From: Nageia nagi
Taxonomy: Eukaryota; Pinophyta
Assembly: GCA_050084985.1 (NCBI GenBank)
Contig: JBITNC010000002.1
Coordinates: forward strand, 37,510,001-37,574,000
Direction of reading: 5' to 3'
Length of the DNA: 64,000 bases
Under the pieces are notes generated by a model. The model saw only the letters and a list, made by a program, of their open reading frames with translations, was not told the DNA's origin and made no database searches. The translations under genes were made by a program, and so were the position numbers. This document shows positions 1-12,800 of the stretch, piece after piece; positions within the stretch are counted from its first letter, which is position 1; the number at the start of each line of letters is the position of its first letter.

Positions 1-2355
1 CTTACCGTAATGATGTGAAAACTAGAAGGCTAGAGTCTTAAGATAAGTTTAGTCTTGGTCAATCTTATTGTGATACAAATGGAAGATGGGGATAATTCAG
101 TTGTTACTGTGTTCTACTTGAAGACATAATATTCCTCAATTTGGTGCATAAAATTGTGTTCGGAGGTTCAGGCTGATCACCACCTTCATATTTAAAATGC
201 TTGTTAATTGAAGTGATAAAATCATAGAAGTGCTTCTGTTCAGCCAGGGTCTGAGATAAGTTTTTCCCAGTATGAGTGTAGTGCGATATTAAATGATCTT
301 GTCAGGTGTCTCACATTGATTTGATTTACGGAAGAGTTTGTTGTAGATATACTAGTGACCTTGAACTTACAATCAATCCTAAGGATGGTTTGGGCCCAGG
401 GAAACTGCTGCATTTTCTTATTATGTTTTTCAAGTAGACAAGCCAAATGCAATTTGATAGTGCTATAATCAAAATGGATTTCACTGTCAATTACTTCCAT
501 GAGGTGATTATGATGGGTTAAATCAAGGTAAGTTTTTCAAGTAATACAAAATATGGTCTGAAGTCATTACATTACATGAAGAGGGTAATTTTCAAATAGG
601 GTAAGGACTTAATAGTTTTCACATTTGGTTTAGAAGCTATAAAAGTGGCCATATTCTTCAGAATAACAAAGAAGAGTATGCAGAATCATATACTTATGGG
701 CTGAGTTGTCAGCAAACATGAACTTGATTATCATTTTATGGAGAAGCAGGCTAATATATTGGTGGTGTGATGGGCAATCCTACTTGTAACTGCACCCAGT
801 GAGAACATATAAGGTTAATAAATATATTGTCAACACAACCAGTCCAAGGTTGTCAACAAGCAAAACCAATTATGACTGGTAGAGACATTAAACAAACCAT
901 GTCCACAAATGGGTGTATCTAGATGTTCATATCACTAATTTAGGACTGCAATTAGTTGTAGAAGTTGTCAGCTACTAGGCTTGGCATCGAATATATATCA
1001 GATCTATTATATTCTATATCAATGTGGGTTTTGATTTTTCTTTTGTATCTTCATGTGTAAACATTTTTAAGGAATGCACACAAGTGTATGTAGTAGCATA
1101 TTCAGGTATACTGAGAAACCCATAAATCCTGATCCATTCAGCCTCTTTAGGATGGTTTAACAAGCTTATTGAGAAACTGTACTTTTATCCTCTTTAAGAT
1201 TATTAAAATGAAGTTATTTACATTTGATGATTCAAAGCAATAAAAACTAATGAAGCAATGAAATTTAAAAATAAAAAATTTCTATTTGAAAACATTGTTT
1301 TGTTCAGTATTCTCAACACTATAATTCTTGTATTTAATGTAGGTCACCCAATCTGTACAATGTTTACTTTTTGTATCCATTGCAGTGGGTACCCACTTCA
1401 TTCATGCATAATTCATGTTTTTCCAAATGAAAACTCAATGTTAGATGGGGATGCATCTTCACCCCTCGGGATCATTTATGACCCTGGAAATTGGGGACTC
1501 AGTATGAAACATCCCCTTGTTATCGAACTTTTGGTGTCGTCCCTGGAATGCTTTCAAGCCCTCCACATCTCTGAAACATTTCAGATATTTGGATGAGAAA
1601 AGGGGATGCATCCATGTCCTAGGGACATAGAGAGTATGCTAAACATTGTCCCTAACATACCATGTACAACTATACATTCCTGAGATAGTTGCAATGTGCA
1701 TTTCATTTGTATATTCATATGAAATATATGATTCTAGGCATACTCAATGATACTGATTGATGATTTCAGATTTGATTTATGATATTTCATATTTTGTCAT
1801 ATTCAATTAGGACATTGATATAATCATTTTTTAAACCAAAACGTATATCATGTATTGAACATCACTATAGATGTTATAGTTTGAACTTTCTATATGGAAT
1901 TGTAAACTTTTCAGTATTAAAAATTTTCTAACTACTATTTTATCATTATGTTTGCTGTTTCATTGTTTTGTAACACTTTCATTTCATGGTCTCAATTGCT
2001 TGTAGTTGTGATGCATTAGTGAGCCAAATAAATTAAGACACTAAATCTTTGCATATATATATATACAGACATTATCTCTTGGATGTACCTCTTATTCCCC
2101 ATAATATGGCCAAATCCTAGCCATCCTAAAAATACGTTTACCATACCTGTCTCCAAAATTTCTGGGACATAGTGAAAAGTTGAAACCAGCACCCTTTCTT
2201 TCCAAATCCCTTGACCGATGCTTATCTAAGTTTTTGAGGAACCTTTATGTGTTAAAATAGAAACTATTTCCCTTAAACTTTCCCTCCCTCCTTTGATTAT
2301 TGGAGGAACGCCTTGAGGTTTCAATGTCTGAAGATTTTAAATTACAGTTCTCACA

Positions 2356-2640
2356 AAAATTGCTGAATTACAAGAAATATCCAAACTTTTACATTTTTTA
2401 TATCAACTAATTCAAAAATTTTATTTGCCTATCTTGTGAGGTTAAATCTTGTAGTAATAGGTCATGTGATAAACAACACCTATATATGTATGTATCTAAA
2501 ATTGGTGAATTACAAGAAATATGCAAACTTTTAAATTTTTTATATCAACGAATTCAAAAAATTTATTTGCCTATCTTGTGAGGTTAAACCTTGTAGTAAT
2601 AGGTCATGTGATAAACAACACCTATATATGTATGTATCTA
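2356..2640. repeat. Tandem duplication, two copies of about 142 bp
   Basis: The segment starting near 2356 is repeated starting near 2498. Both copies carry GAATTACAAGAAATAT, a T-rich stretch, CTATCTTGTGAGGTTAAA and a TATATATGTATGTATCTA end, with only a few substitutions between them. This suggests a fairly recent local duplication inside presumed intron. No coding content. Confidence 0.9.
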
Positions 2641-2643
2641 TGC

Positions 2644-2645
2644 AT

Positions 2646-2677
<32 letters not shown>

Positions 2678-2679
2678 GA
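2644..2679. repeat. CA/TA microsatellite
   Basis: About ten CA dinucleotides followed by about six TA dinucleotides, directly after the second copy of the 142-bp tandem duplication. Confidence 0.9.
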
Positions 2680-3067
2680 TATTTTGGTTATTTCATAGTA
2701 ATATGTATTGAATTTAAATCTGAGCTTTATCGAGCTCTTTTGATGTGATCAAATATTTCCACAAATTCTGAACATGGTGACTAAGAACACAAATTCAAAG
2801 ATAAGAGGAAATGCAGTCTCTATTCATTATTTCATTATGTAGTTGATCAATCTAAGCATCCCTTTGCCAATCAATCCTTTTACTGCCTTTTTAAGTTGAA
2901 TTTTAGTAATATGCTTTAAATTTAAATGGTTTACATAAATTATTGAGATAAGTCACTGCAAAATTTCACTTACCAGCTACATAAATAAACTGTATCTTGT
3001 GTCAATGAATGTTCCCTGAATTAATATACGTAGGTATTGCATGTTGTAATACCTCAAATTACTGCAG

Positions 3068-3858
3068 TATTTATCAAATGCTGCCTTGGCACGAACGAGC
3101 GTGGCAAGTACAACTGTCCTATCTTCAACATCAGGGCTATTCACACTCTTCTTTGGGGTAATTTTGGGCCAAGATTCTATTAACATTGTAAAAGTTCTAC
3201 CTGTTTTGGTGAGCCTGGCTGGAGTAACCATGACAACTCTTGGAAAGACATGGGCTGCAGATGATTCTGAATTGAGCATTTTGAGGTACATTCTTCAGTA
3301 ATGTGTTGATTGTTCACACAGCCATGGCATAACCATAATAATAATATATTTTGGAATCAAATTTCTTAGAACGTTATTGCACAATATTATATTGTAGTCT
3401 GCCATATTCTGCGTCAAATTTCTTTTGTTAGTGCATGGATTGTTCTTCTAGGTAAAATGATAGTTTGTGGAGTTTATCTTCATTTAATTCTTTTGTTTTC
3501 TGGAGATTAATGTTATTCCAATTTTATGTGTTGGCTTGCAGCTGTGGTACACATTCAATTCTAGGGGACATATTTGGCCTTCTTTCTGCAGCTACCTATG
3601 GTATATTCACTGGTAACATCCACATTGCTATATCATCACTTTAGGAATTTCATGGTTGCCATTTTACAGATTAGACATGAATTTGTGAACCACTTTTATT
3701 ATATTTTATTCATGATTATCATTGTCATTGGATGGTGTTCTGTCGTGGATATTCAGTGTTGCTTAAAAAAATTGCTCAGGCAGAAGGGGAGAAGGTCGAT
3801 GTGCAGAGAGTTTTTGGCTACATTGGATTGTTCACCATTGTTTCTCTTTGGTGGCTTG
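3068..3858 (+). other. Transporter gene, 5' exon cluster (exons A-C)
   Basis: Exon A 3068-3285 starts at a codon boundary after ACTGCAG and ends at GAG|GTACA, phase 2. A 256-bp intron follows. Exon B 3542-3612 completes a Ser codon and ends G|GTAAC, phase 1. A 144-bp intron follows. Exon C 3757-3858 starts after ATTCAG, encodes [20 protein letters not shown] and ends G|GTGAG, phase 1. An antisense open frame over exon A (3291-2977) is a shadow. Confidence 0.88.
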
Positions 3859-6800
3859 GTGAGGCTATATCCATTAATTGAAACTTATAGCTGAGTTAAA
3901 TACGGGATTGCTTACTAAACTTTGTTTAAAGAAAGATGGCCAATTACCTCATACAGCGTGTGATTTAATTAGCCCAATTATTGATGTTTCATTAATTTGT
4001 ATAGGGAACTAAATAATAATTATGATTATATCATGATAAGGATAACGATAATGAGGTCATCATCATGATGAGACAGATTTGTTCTTATCAGAATAATGCA
4101 AGGCAAATTTTCATTTTCATATTCTACGGATTAGGAGGACAGCCTAGAATGTCAAGTAACATTTGATCTAACACACAGAACCAGTCATTGCAATAGAGTA
4201 AACATAAAACAAAGGAAGAGAAATACAGGAATGAAAATAGAGAGCTCCAAAATGAAATATGGAAAACCTGTATGGAAATATTGCATAATACAAAGAAGAA
4301 GAAACTTATAATTCTGTCTCATGGGACAGAAGCGATGTATAGCATGAATGGGAGTGCTCCTTTAAATAGATAGCCAAATCTCCAATTCATCTGTTATTTT
4401 TAGTTTCATTCAAGGTTAATTTGACACACAACACATGCAATATAATACATAATATGACAGAAGAATGTTGCGTCCAAGGGATGTATAGAATGAAGGGGTG
4501 TGCTCGTTTAGATAGGTAACCAAATGTCCAATTCATTCATAATTTTTAGTTTCAGTCAAGATTAATTGTCAGATAATACATGAAATGTAATAAATATCAC
4601 TACAGAACAATGTTGAGTCCATGATCACATTACCCATACAACACAATAATGATAACCTTCTTTGAACATAAAGTCCATTTGACAATATTATTCAAACAAT
4701 CTTGCATAAGATTGACTACGGAAAACATTGATGATGTGAAGTAAGATTTACATTTTTCCTAAACAACACCCGTCAGTGATAGCTTATGAAACTTCAAGCC
4801 ATGTATGAAGTCCCATAAACTTACTTAATAGAATTACCATTTTATCTTTCCGCTCTTCTATTAGTCAATATTTCATAACATTATTTTTTAGTGAATTCCT
4901 TTAAATTTTTTCTAAGAATTGGTCACATTATAATAGGGGTAATACCATGTCAGAGTACCACATATCTGATTGGTATATGGAATGGCATCAACACGTTCTA
5001 TTGGTTTGACCAACCGTTTATCAACATCAAAGTTAAGTATGCTTGGGTAAACTGTTTTAAAGGCTTGAATCACGTTTCTAGCTGCAATGAACTCACTACA
5101 ATCTGCTCAAGATCATCTTTCCTCAGCAAATGACATTATTTCCTGACAATGATTTGTGAAGGCAAGATAATAAATGCATGCCATTTACCATTCTTCTTTG
5201 AGGCCCAGACAATAAGATTTCCATAGTGAGAAGATTGGGTGGGCATTCTCTTGAGAGATGAGATTCTATAACTAGCATGGGATCTCATTGCTGTTTGAGT
5301 AGATAGTTGATAGAGTGGACTGTTAAGCAGCAATGAATTAGATATGACATCAATTTAGTTCTTGATAGAGCAATGTGTGATAATGTCTTTGGTCTCTTCA
5401 AAGACATGTTCATATTGTTGTAGAAGGATGTCAAGTTGTTGTGGAAACAAACAATCAATTCTCCGTTGTTGGGATGACAAAGAGAATTGGTTAGTGATGG
5501 TGGAATTCTCAAGGTTGATCATGATAAGGAAGAAATTCAAGGTGTGTGAACTCATTGGGTGTATCCTGTGACGTCCCATCTGAGCCAATGATCAATTGTA
5601 TCATGGCCCTGTGTATTCTAGTGTTTGTTCATGTTCATGTTGTGTATGTGTAACTCAAGCAGGACCTAATGGTCTGTGGACCCCATTGTGAGCCCAGTAA
5701 TGGGATGTCTCCCCTTGAGTAGTGATGTTGTGTGTTGTGATGGGTTATCCTGGATTGTGGGAATGCCAATGTGTTGTGTGTAGTTCATGGGTGATCCCAG
5801 ATTGTGGGAATCTCAAGGTAGTCATGTGTCATGCATGTTGGAGGTGCATGGAGGAGCGATCCAGCATTGGGAGGATCCCACATACCCCATGTTGATACCT
5901 TACAGACCCCACGTCAACCTAGAAGGCCATTTGGACCCCACGTCAACCTTGAGGGCCTTTATGATCGCCACGTTGGCATGGTTGACTTGTTGAACCCAAC
6001 GATGGACTAGAAATGGCTTGGGGTGATATCAAGGCATGATTCATGTACATGAGAGACTATATATAGGGGATGAGGCCCCATTATGAGGCACCACTTATCA
6101 TACACTTTCTATACCAGTCCCGATTGGGCAACAAAGCCTTAGCAGTGCTGAGCAATTATTCCTAGACGACGTCTAGAGGAGTGGAAGGGTTGGGAGCCTG
6201 ATATTCTATGGCTTAGGTAGATCACCTAGCCCATCTAGTGGAATTTCAAGGACGAGCTTCTACCTTCATTGGTCGCCAAGGTTCTCCTCAAATATCTGAG
6301 GGAGCCAATCTAATCCTACGGTTCGGATCTGTATAGAGGGTTTGGAACCCTAGTTTGGTATCTTTATTGTTCGTCATTGTATCTCATAGCCATACATGCA
6401 TTTAATTGTGTTCCGTATATCATTGTGTTCCATTGTATGCATGCGTTGGCCCTTGTGGCATTGTGTTGTTGTTATACCATTGTATGTTCCATGCATTGTG
6501 ATATATTGGTGTTGGAAGCTTCATAGTTGTGTTGTATTGCTTTGTATACCCATCGTTGGCATTCTTGTGTTGTGCAATTGTGTTGTGGAGCAATCGTAGG
6601 GTTTGCAGGGTATTGGAGAAGCCCTAGGGGCTGACATCAGCATTGTGTGGCCATCGTTTGGTGTTGTGTGAGGTGTGGGGGCTTGGGAGATCCACGTTGG
6701 TATTGTGGAGTTGTTGTGTGCCCTATAGGGCAATCATTGGGGTTGTGATTACATTGTGGTGTGGTTGTTTGGTGTTTGAGGGTTGCAAAAACCCTAGTGT

Positions 6801-9800
6801 TGATTTTTTTTTATTGAGAATAGTTTTGAATCATCACAAGTGGTATCAGAGCCTAGATCTTGCCAGCCTATTGTATGAAACCCAACGTACACAAATATTA
6901 CACTAGATCCAATAAGAGAGAGATGTCATCCACCAAGAAGGGTGGGAGGTCCGAAGATGGCCGCCAAGAGGAAGAGCTACGACACTAGATGGAAGATGAG
7001 ATAGAGATCTATGAGAAAAGGTATGAGGAAGCCGTGCAAGAGGAACCATAGATTGAAAGGAGGAAGAATCGGGATGGCACACTTGAATGGGAGTTTAGGG
7101 CATTGATCTCAGCTCTACATAGAATGATCAGAGCCATGAGATCCATGGAGCAAAGGATGGATAGGTACTAGGGCAAATCTGAAGAAGAAGATCGACGGAG
7201 AAGATAGGGAGAGAGGAGTTCAAGCCATGGCGCGAAGTCCAGGAGGATCCAGAGCCTTCAAGGCATAATTTGGATAGGAGGAGGCATGGGTGGAGAACCA
7301 GAGATGGAGTGGGTCTACAAGAAGATAAGGCAAAAGATCTGGAGCCAAGTTATACTCAGAGTAGTTGCGGGGCCCAATGGAGAGAAAGAGAAGGTCTTGA
7401 AGGCCAACGACAGTACAATGATGGGTAGGAGGGACCACGTCAAACCTATGAGGGGTACGAGACCCCATGTCACACCAAGGAGGCAACCCCACCTCCATGT
7501 TATGATGGGAATGACTCTGGGAAGTCTTCAAAGGAGGATCAAACGGATGGGGAGCACTCATTGAGGAGAACCAAAAGCATGAGGGATAGGGATTCCATCA
7601 GACGGTCCAAGGAACAATTTGTGCCACAATTACAGGGATTCCAATTGTAGAGGATGCTGCAGCAGGAAAGCCCCCTCTTAAAATGCTACCTGGAGGCCAA
7701 TGTTGGAGGAATGGATGATCAGCCCATCATTCCAAGGCCGAATAAGCCTATGTTTTCGAAGAAAGGAGGTGAGGATGCAAAGGCAAGGGTAACTGGTCCG
7801 TTAGAGCTGAACAAGCATTACAAGGATTACAACATGCTTCATTAGGAAGTGAGACAAGATATCAACTTCAGCAATTACTTGAAGTTGTTAGGGTTGAAGA
7901 GAGGCTCACATGGCCAACATCAGTCTAGAGAACAATGGGAAGGTAAGAGGAACTTCCAACATAAGATTAGCAAGATGCAAGTGCCCATATTTGATGGGAA
8001 GAAGATGACAGCAAGGGCTTGGGTGCACCAATTGCAGACATACTTCGTGTTGAACCCTAGCATGATGGAAGAGGAGGCCATCAACTTTGCATCTTGAGGG
8101 TGATGCATTGGAGTGGTGGCATCATGGCATGGTGAATTAATGTGAATTTAGCTACAAGAGACCAACAAAATGGGCTCCAATAACAAAAATGTATTGTATT
8201 AACACAAAAGAAAACCTATAAAACAATCCTCTTCTCATTCCCGAATTCACAATACCTTTTTCAAGTCTATTACAATAGCTAATATAGAAAGAAGGAGACT
8301 CTCCCTCAAAATTAACGAACAATCTAAAAACCAAGACATTACTAAAAATAGAAACTTTCTAAAGATAGAAAGATAGAAAATTTCTAAAAATAGAAAGTTC
8401 CTTGGATTACAACCAAACTTGGTGTACAAGCCTAGTCAACATAGACTAAGTTATTTCCTAATTTATTCTTCTAAACAAATTCTACAACAAAAGATATTAA
8501 AGTCTACTTATTGAAAAATCTTGAAAACTAACACTAAAAGCTAATTTTAAGGCATTAAATGATAGATTTAGGCTGATAAAAAAACTTTCTGTTTGGGGGC
8601 ATCCCTCATAGATCAGGTGGCAGCCGAATCATGAAAACCCATATCTAGCTCTCCTCAAAATTTCAAGATGATCCGACTATCGGATCAAAAGTTATGATCA
8701 TTTGAAGGTACATCATTCTCCTCTAGTAAAAGGAACTTAGCTCCTGCAAGTTCAACTGAAATCAAATCTTGTAGCTTCTGGTTGTCAATTTTTTTAATCT
8801 CTAACTTTGAAACCCAAGTGTTATCAAACTAGGGTAAACCTTCCCACTAAACCAAGTATCTGTTGTAGCTCCCATGTCTGGTGGTGATCACCTTCTTATC
8901 AAGTATTTGTGCAACTTTGTCCTTCTTCTTCTTAGGCATCTGTGGTACCCAATTTATTGAATCCTATAGATCACCATCTTCAATAGTACCCTGATACTGA
9001 AATAAATCAAAAACATTAAAAATAGGTGAAATAGCAAATTCATGAGGTAACTCCACTTTATAGGCATTGTCATTGATCTTCTTCAAAATCTTGAAGGGTT
9101 CAATTTTCTTAAATTTCAATTTGTTATACTGCCCTTTAGGAAATCATTCTTTTCTTAGATGAACCATCACCATATCACCCTCTTCAAACACTTTGATCCT
9201 TCTATGTGCATCAACGACCTCTTTGTAGTGAGCATTACCATTATCTAGTTTTTCTTTCACTGATTCTTGCAATTTCTGGATATGCTCAACAAATGCTTCT
9301 ACATCATCACTAACTTGGTCCTCCATTGGTAACTCAACCAGATCTAGTACACCTCTAGGATTTTGACCATAAGCAAGTTGAAAAGGATATTTACCTGTTG
9401 ACCTATTCACTGAGCTATTATATGCAAATTCAGCTTGTGATAAGGCAAAATCCCATTGTTTTGGCTTTTCCCCAACTATGCACTGTAACAGGTTTCCCAA
9501 GCTTCTGTTTGCTAATCATTTTATGGGTGGTAAGCACTACTGAACTGTAGCCTAATATTTAACTTCTTCTATAATGTCCTCCAAAAATGACCCAAGAACT
9601 TAGTATCTCGATTAGAAGTAATAGTCTTTGGGACACCATGCAATCACACAACCTCATCAAAGAACAAGACTACAATCTTAGTGGCATCATTAGTTTTCTG
9701 GCAAGCAATAAAATAGGCCATTTAGAAAATCTATCTACCACAACAAAAACTAAATCCTTACCCCATTGTGTCTTGGGCAATCCCAACACAAAATCCATGC

Positions 9801-12800
9801 TTAGATCGATCCATGTTCCTGTAGGAACTGGTAGTAGCATATACAACCCTGTATTTTGTGCATGGCCTTTAGCCATTTGGCACACTCTACATCTAGAGAC
9901 AAACCTGATTATGTCTCTTTTCATCTTTGGCCAATAATACTTCTCCTCTACAAGAGTTGTAGTTTTAGCTACTCCAAAATGACTAGCTAGACCCCCATAA
10001 TGTAATTCCGGCAAGATGTTCTCTCTCATAGAGCCATTGGGAATACATAATTGAGTACCCTTAAATAAGTAACCATTCTAAAAAAAATATTCTTCAAAAA
10101 TTGGATGGGACTCACCTTTTGCTGCACTTGTACACTATCTCACAATATTCTCAAAATCAGCATCAAATTCATACATATTTTTTATTCCCTCAAATCCCAC
10201 CACTGCATTCTCCATAGTGGTAAGCAACAAGACTCTTCTACTTAATGCATCAGCAACCTTATTTTGCTTACTAGATTTGTGTTGCAAGACAAATGTATAT
10301 TGTTGCAGAAATGAAGCCTGTTTGACATGTCTACTGTTTAACTTTTTCTAAGAGTTGACATGCCTCAATGCTTCATGAACAGTAAACAACACAAACTCCT
10401 TTGAGATTAAGTAGTGCCTATAATGCTGCAATGCTTGCATAATTGCATAAAACTCCACATCATATGTAGAGTAATTCTTCCTTGCATCATTCAGCCTCTC
10501 ACTAAAAAATGCTACTAGTCGACCCTCCTGACTCAATACACTACCAATCCCAACAAATGAGGCATCACAATCAACCTCAAATATGTTAGAATTTGTAATG
10601 AAATATTGTGAATATCTAAACTCCTTGTAAATTCAATTAATCACTTAAGGGTATGTAGATACCTTAAGGGATTAATTGAATTCTTTAATATGTAGACTTT
10701 GACTTTACCAAAGTGGTTAGTTGGTAGGTTAAAGTTAGGTGATACATTTATTGTAACCCTAACCTTACCCTTGGGTTAAAGGAAGGTTAGGGAGGCGCTC
10801 TCAAGCTATAAATAGAGGGCCTCTCCTCTTGTAACATAACTAAGTTTTTGGAGTAAGATTACTCTACTAGTTGTGTAGGAGAGGAAGAGAATAGTTGTAA
10901 GAGGGGCATACTTGAGAATTGAGATACTAGTTGTGGATGTACTCCCAAGGAGGGAGGAACCACATTACACTTGTGTTATCTTGTGTGATTGTGTTATCTT
11001 GTGTATGATTGAGTTTCCTAGTCTTAGGTCCTTGAGGATTTGTTTAGATCTAGTCTAAATCCTTCAATTGGTATCAGAGCCTTGTTGTGGAAGCTCTTCT
11101 TCTTGGTGTAGAAGCTCTCCTTGTTGTGGAAGCTCTTCTTCTTGGTGTAGAAGCTCTTCTTGGTGTGGAAACTCTTCCTTTGGTGTTGAAGCTACATCTT
11201 GGTGATCTTTCTTCATTCCTCATCTTACACTCCATTGGTGAGGTAAATTCCAAGAGAAGGTATAAATTTCCTCCTCATTTGGTTATCTTATGGATTATTG
11301 CATTAGATACTAACATATTTTGTGAGATATTGGAGCTTATTTCTTGCAAAATATGATTAAAATAAAATGCAAATATTTTTACTAACATTTTGTTTGTTAG
11401 TAGCAACTAATTTCTTGAGGTTTACTTTTCTTGTTTAAAGTAAACACAAGTGAAAGTTAATTTATTATATTGAACTTAAATGTATGTGTTGGTTCAATTT
11501 ATCAATATATGATGAAACTTGCAATATATACTAACATTAATTATGTTATTACTATTTGCTTAAATTTCTCATATATACTACCATTAGTGAGTTATTGATA
11601 TGTTCCTAAGCAAAGGCATGAACATTTACAAAAAAAATTAGAGAGGAGGACAATTTTTTTTGTTCTACTACAAAATTTTTTCAAAGGCACATATATATTT
11701 TATTTGTTTAAAAAAATAATAAAAATTATATATATATATATTAGAATGGCCATTAGTGAGGGAACCTTAACTTAAAAGAATTTTTTTACTGTCTTAGAGT
11801 CTATTTCGTTTTGACTAGATAATTCACACATGAGTCTGGAAGAGTGTGGAAGGAGGTCTCTTTTTTGCCTTGTGTAAATGCATGTATTTGCTTGCTTTGG
11901 CCTAAATTTTTATTATTTGAACTGTTTGAAAAGAGAATTCGTTGGAAGATCTAGCTGATTGAAGAATTTACAGCTGAAAAATCTCTTTTGAAGGTATTAA
12001 TTCGGTTTGAAATAGTAGACAATGTCATAGTTTCAGGAAGAAGGCTTTGATTACATGGGTGCAAACGATGAAATGGTTGATTTCGATGATGATGTTGAAG
12101 ACGAACCCCATGCACGTCCTCGTGTTTCAGATGTTGATGCGGAATTCGACACTGATGGCTTATATGATGGAGACGACAAGTCTCCAGACACCACAGTTGT
12201 TCAAGCCAGGAGGGGTAAGGATATTCAAGGTATACCATGGGAAAGGTTGAACTACTCAAGGGAGAAATATAGAGAAACTCGTTTGCAATAGTATAAAAAC
12301 TACGAGAACTTTCCTCAGCGTCGCAATGATCTTGATAAAGAATTTAATATACGATTTCAATTACAAAGCACGAAGGAGGACAGACATCGTTTCATAGACT
12401 GCAAATGCTCGCCAAATCTGCACCAAACGGATACGTTGAATGGGTTCGTAGTTGTTTGACAACATGCAGACTTGGTTCCGTGGACTGCAATGATCATAGC
12501 AGCCTCCTCCCTCGCCAAATCACCGACTATCACCAAAACGAATACGTTGAAGCCAGTCTCATTCCATTCAAATGATCGCAGGCAATGCTCGTGAAGTGTT
12601 TGACATGATGTAGGATGCAGACTGGTTCCGTGCCCGCAGGATAAGCACCAAACGGCTACATTGACACAGCTCCACGAATTGTTTGCAAGCTGCACTGATC
12701 GTAGGATCTGCACAAAATGATGCACGCCAATTTTTTAAACGATGCAACCATCGTTCCATGCAATGATCACAAGATATGCACAAAACAGAGCCTTGCACGG

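Larger units (their letters stand above)
1..3067. other. Non-coding, probably upstream intron of the transporter gene
   Basis: No exon with a recognisable protein was found on either strand. The first exon that can be identified begins at 3068 behind a good acceptor (ACTGCAG) and starts in mid-protein, so this stretch is probably intron. It is AT-rich and holds a tandem duplication (2356-2640) and a CA/TA microsatellite, listed separately. A short open frame at 1258-1596 has no recognisable domain and is regarded as chance. Confidence 0.5.

Noticed and set aside
240-500. Minus-strand open frame of 86 codons
   Set aside because: No recognisable domain, no neighbours in the same reading, AT-rich presumed intron.
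1258-1596. Plus-strand open frame of 112 codons
   Set aside because: Low-complexity hydrophobic start and no family resemblance. Does not match the missing upstream exons of the transporter.
2977-3291. Minus-strand open frame of 104 codons
   Set aside because: Antisense shadow of transporter exon A, whose plus-strand protein is conserved.
6841-6852. Strings resembling tRNA-Met (TGGTATCAGAGC), also at 11069, 22287, 33256 and 42059
   Set aside because: They are primer binding sites of LTR elements. No cloverleaf-forming sequence surrounds them, so no tRNA gene is called.
7220-7561. Overlapping open frames on both strands
   Set aside because: Inside the charged linker of gypsy-1 gag. No domain in either, and the element's own frame is elsewhere.
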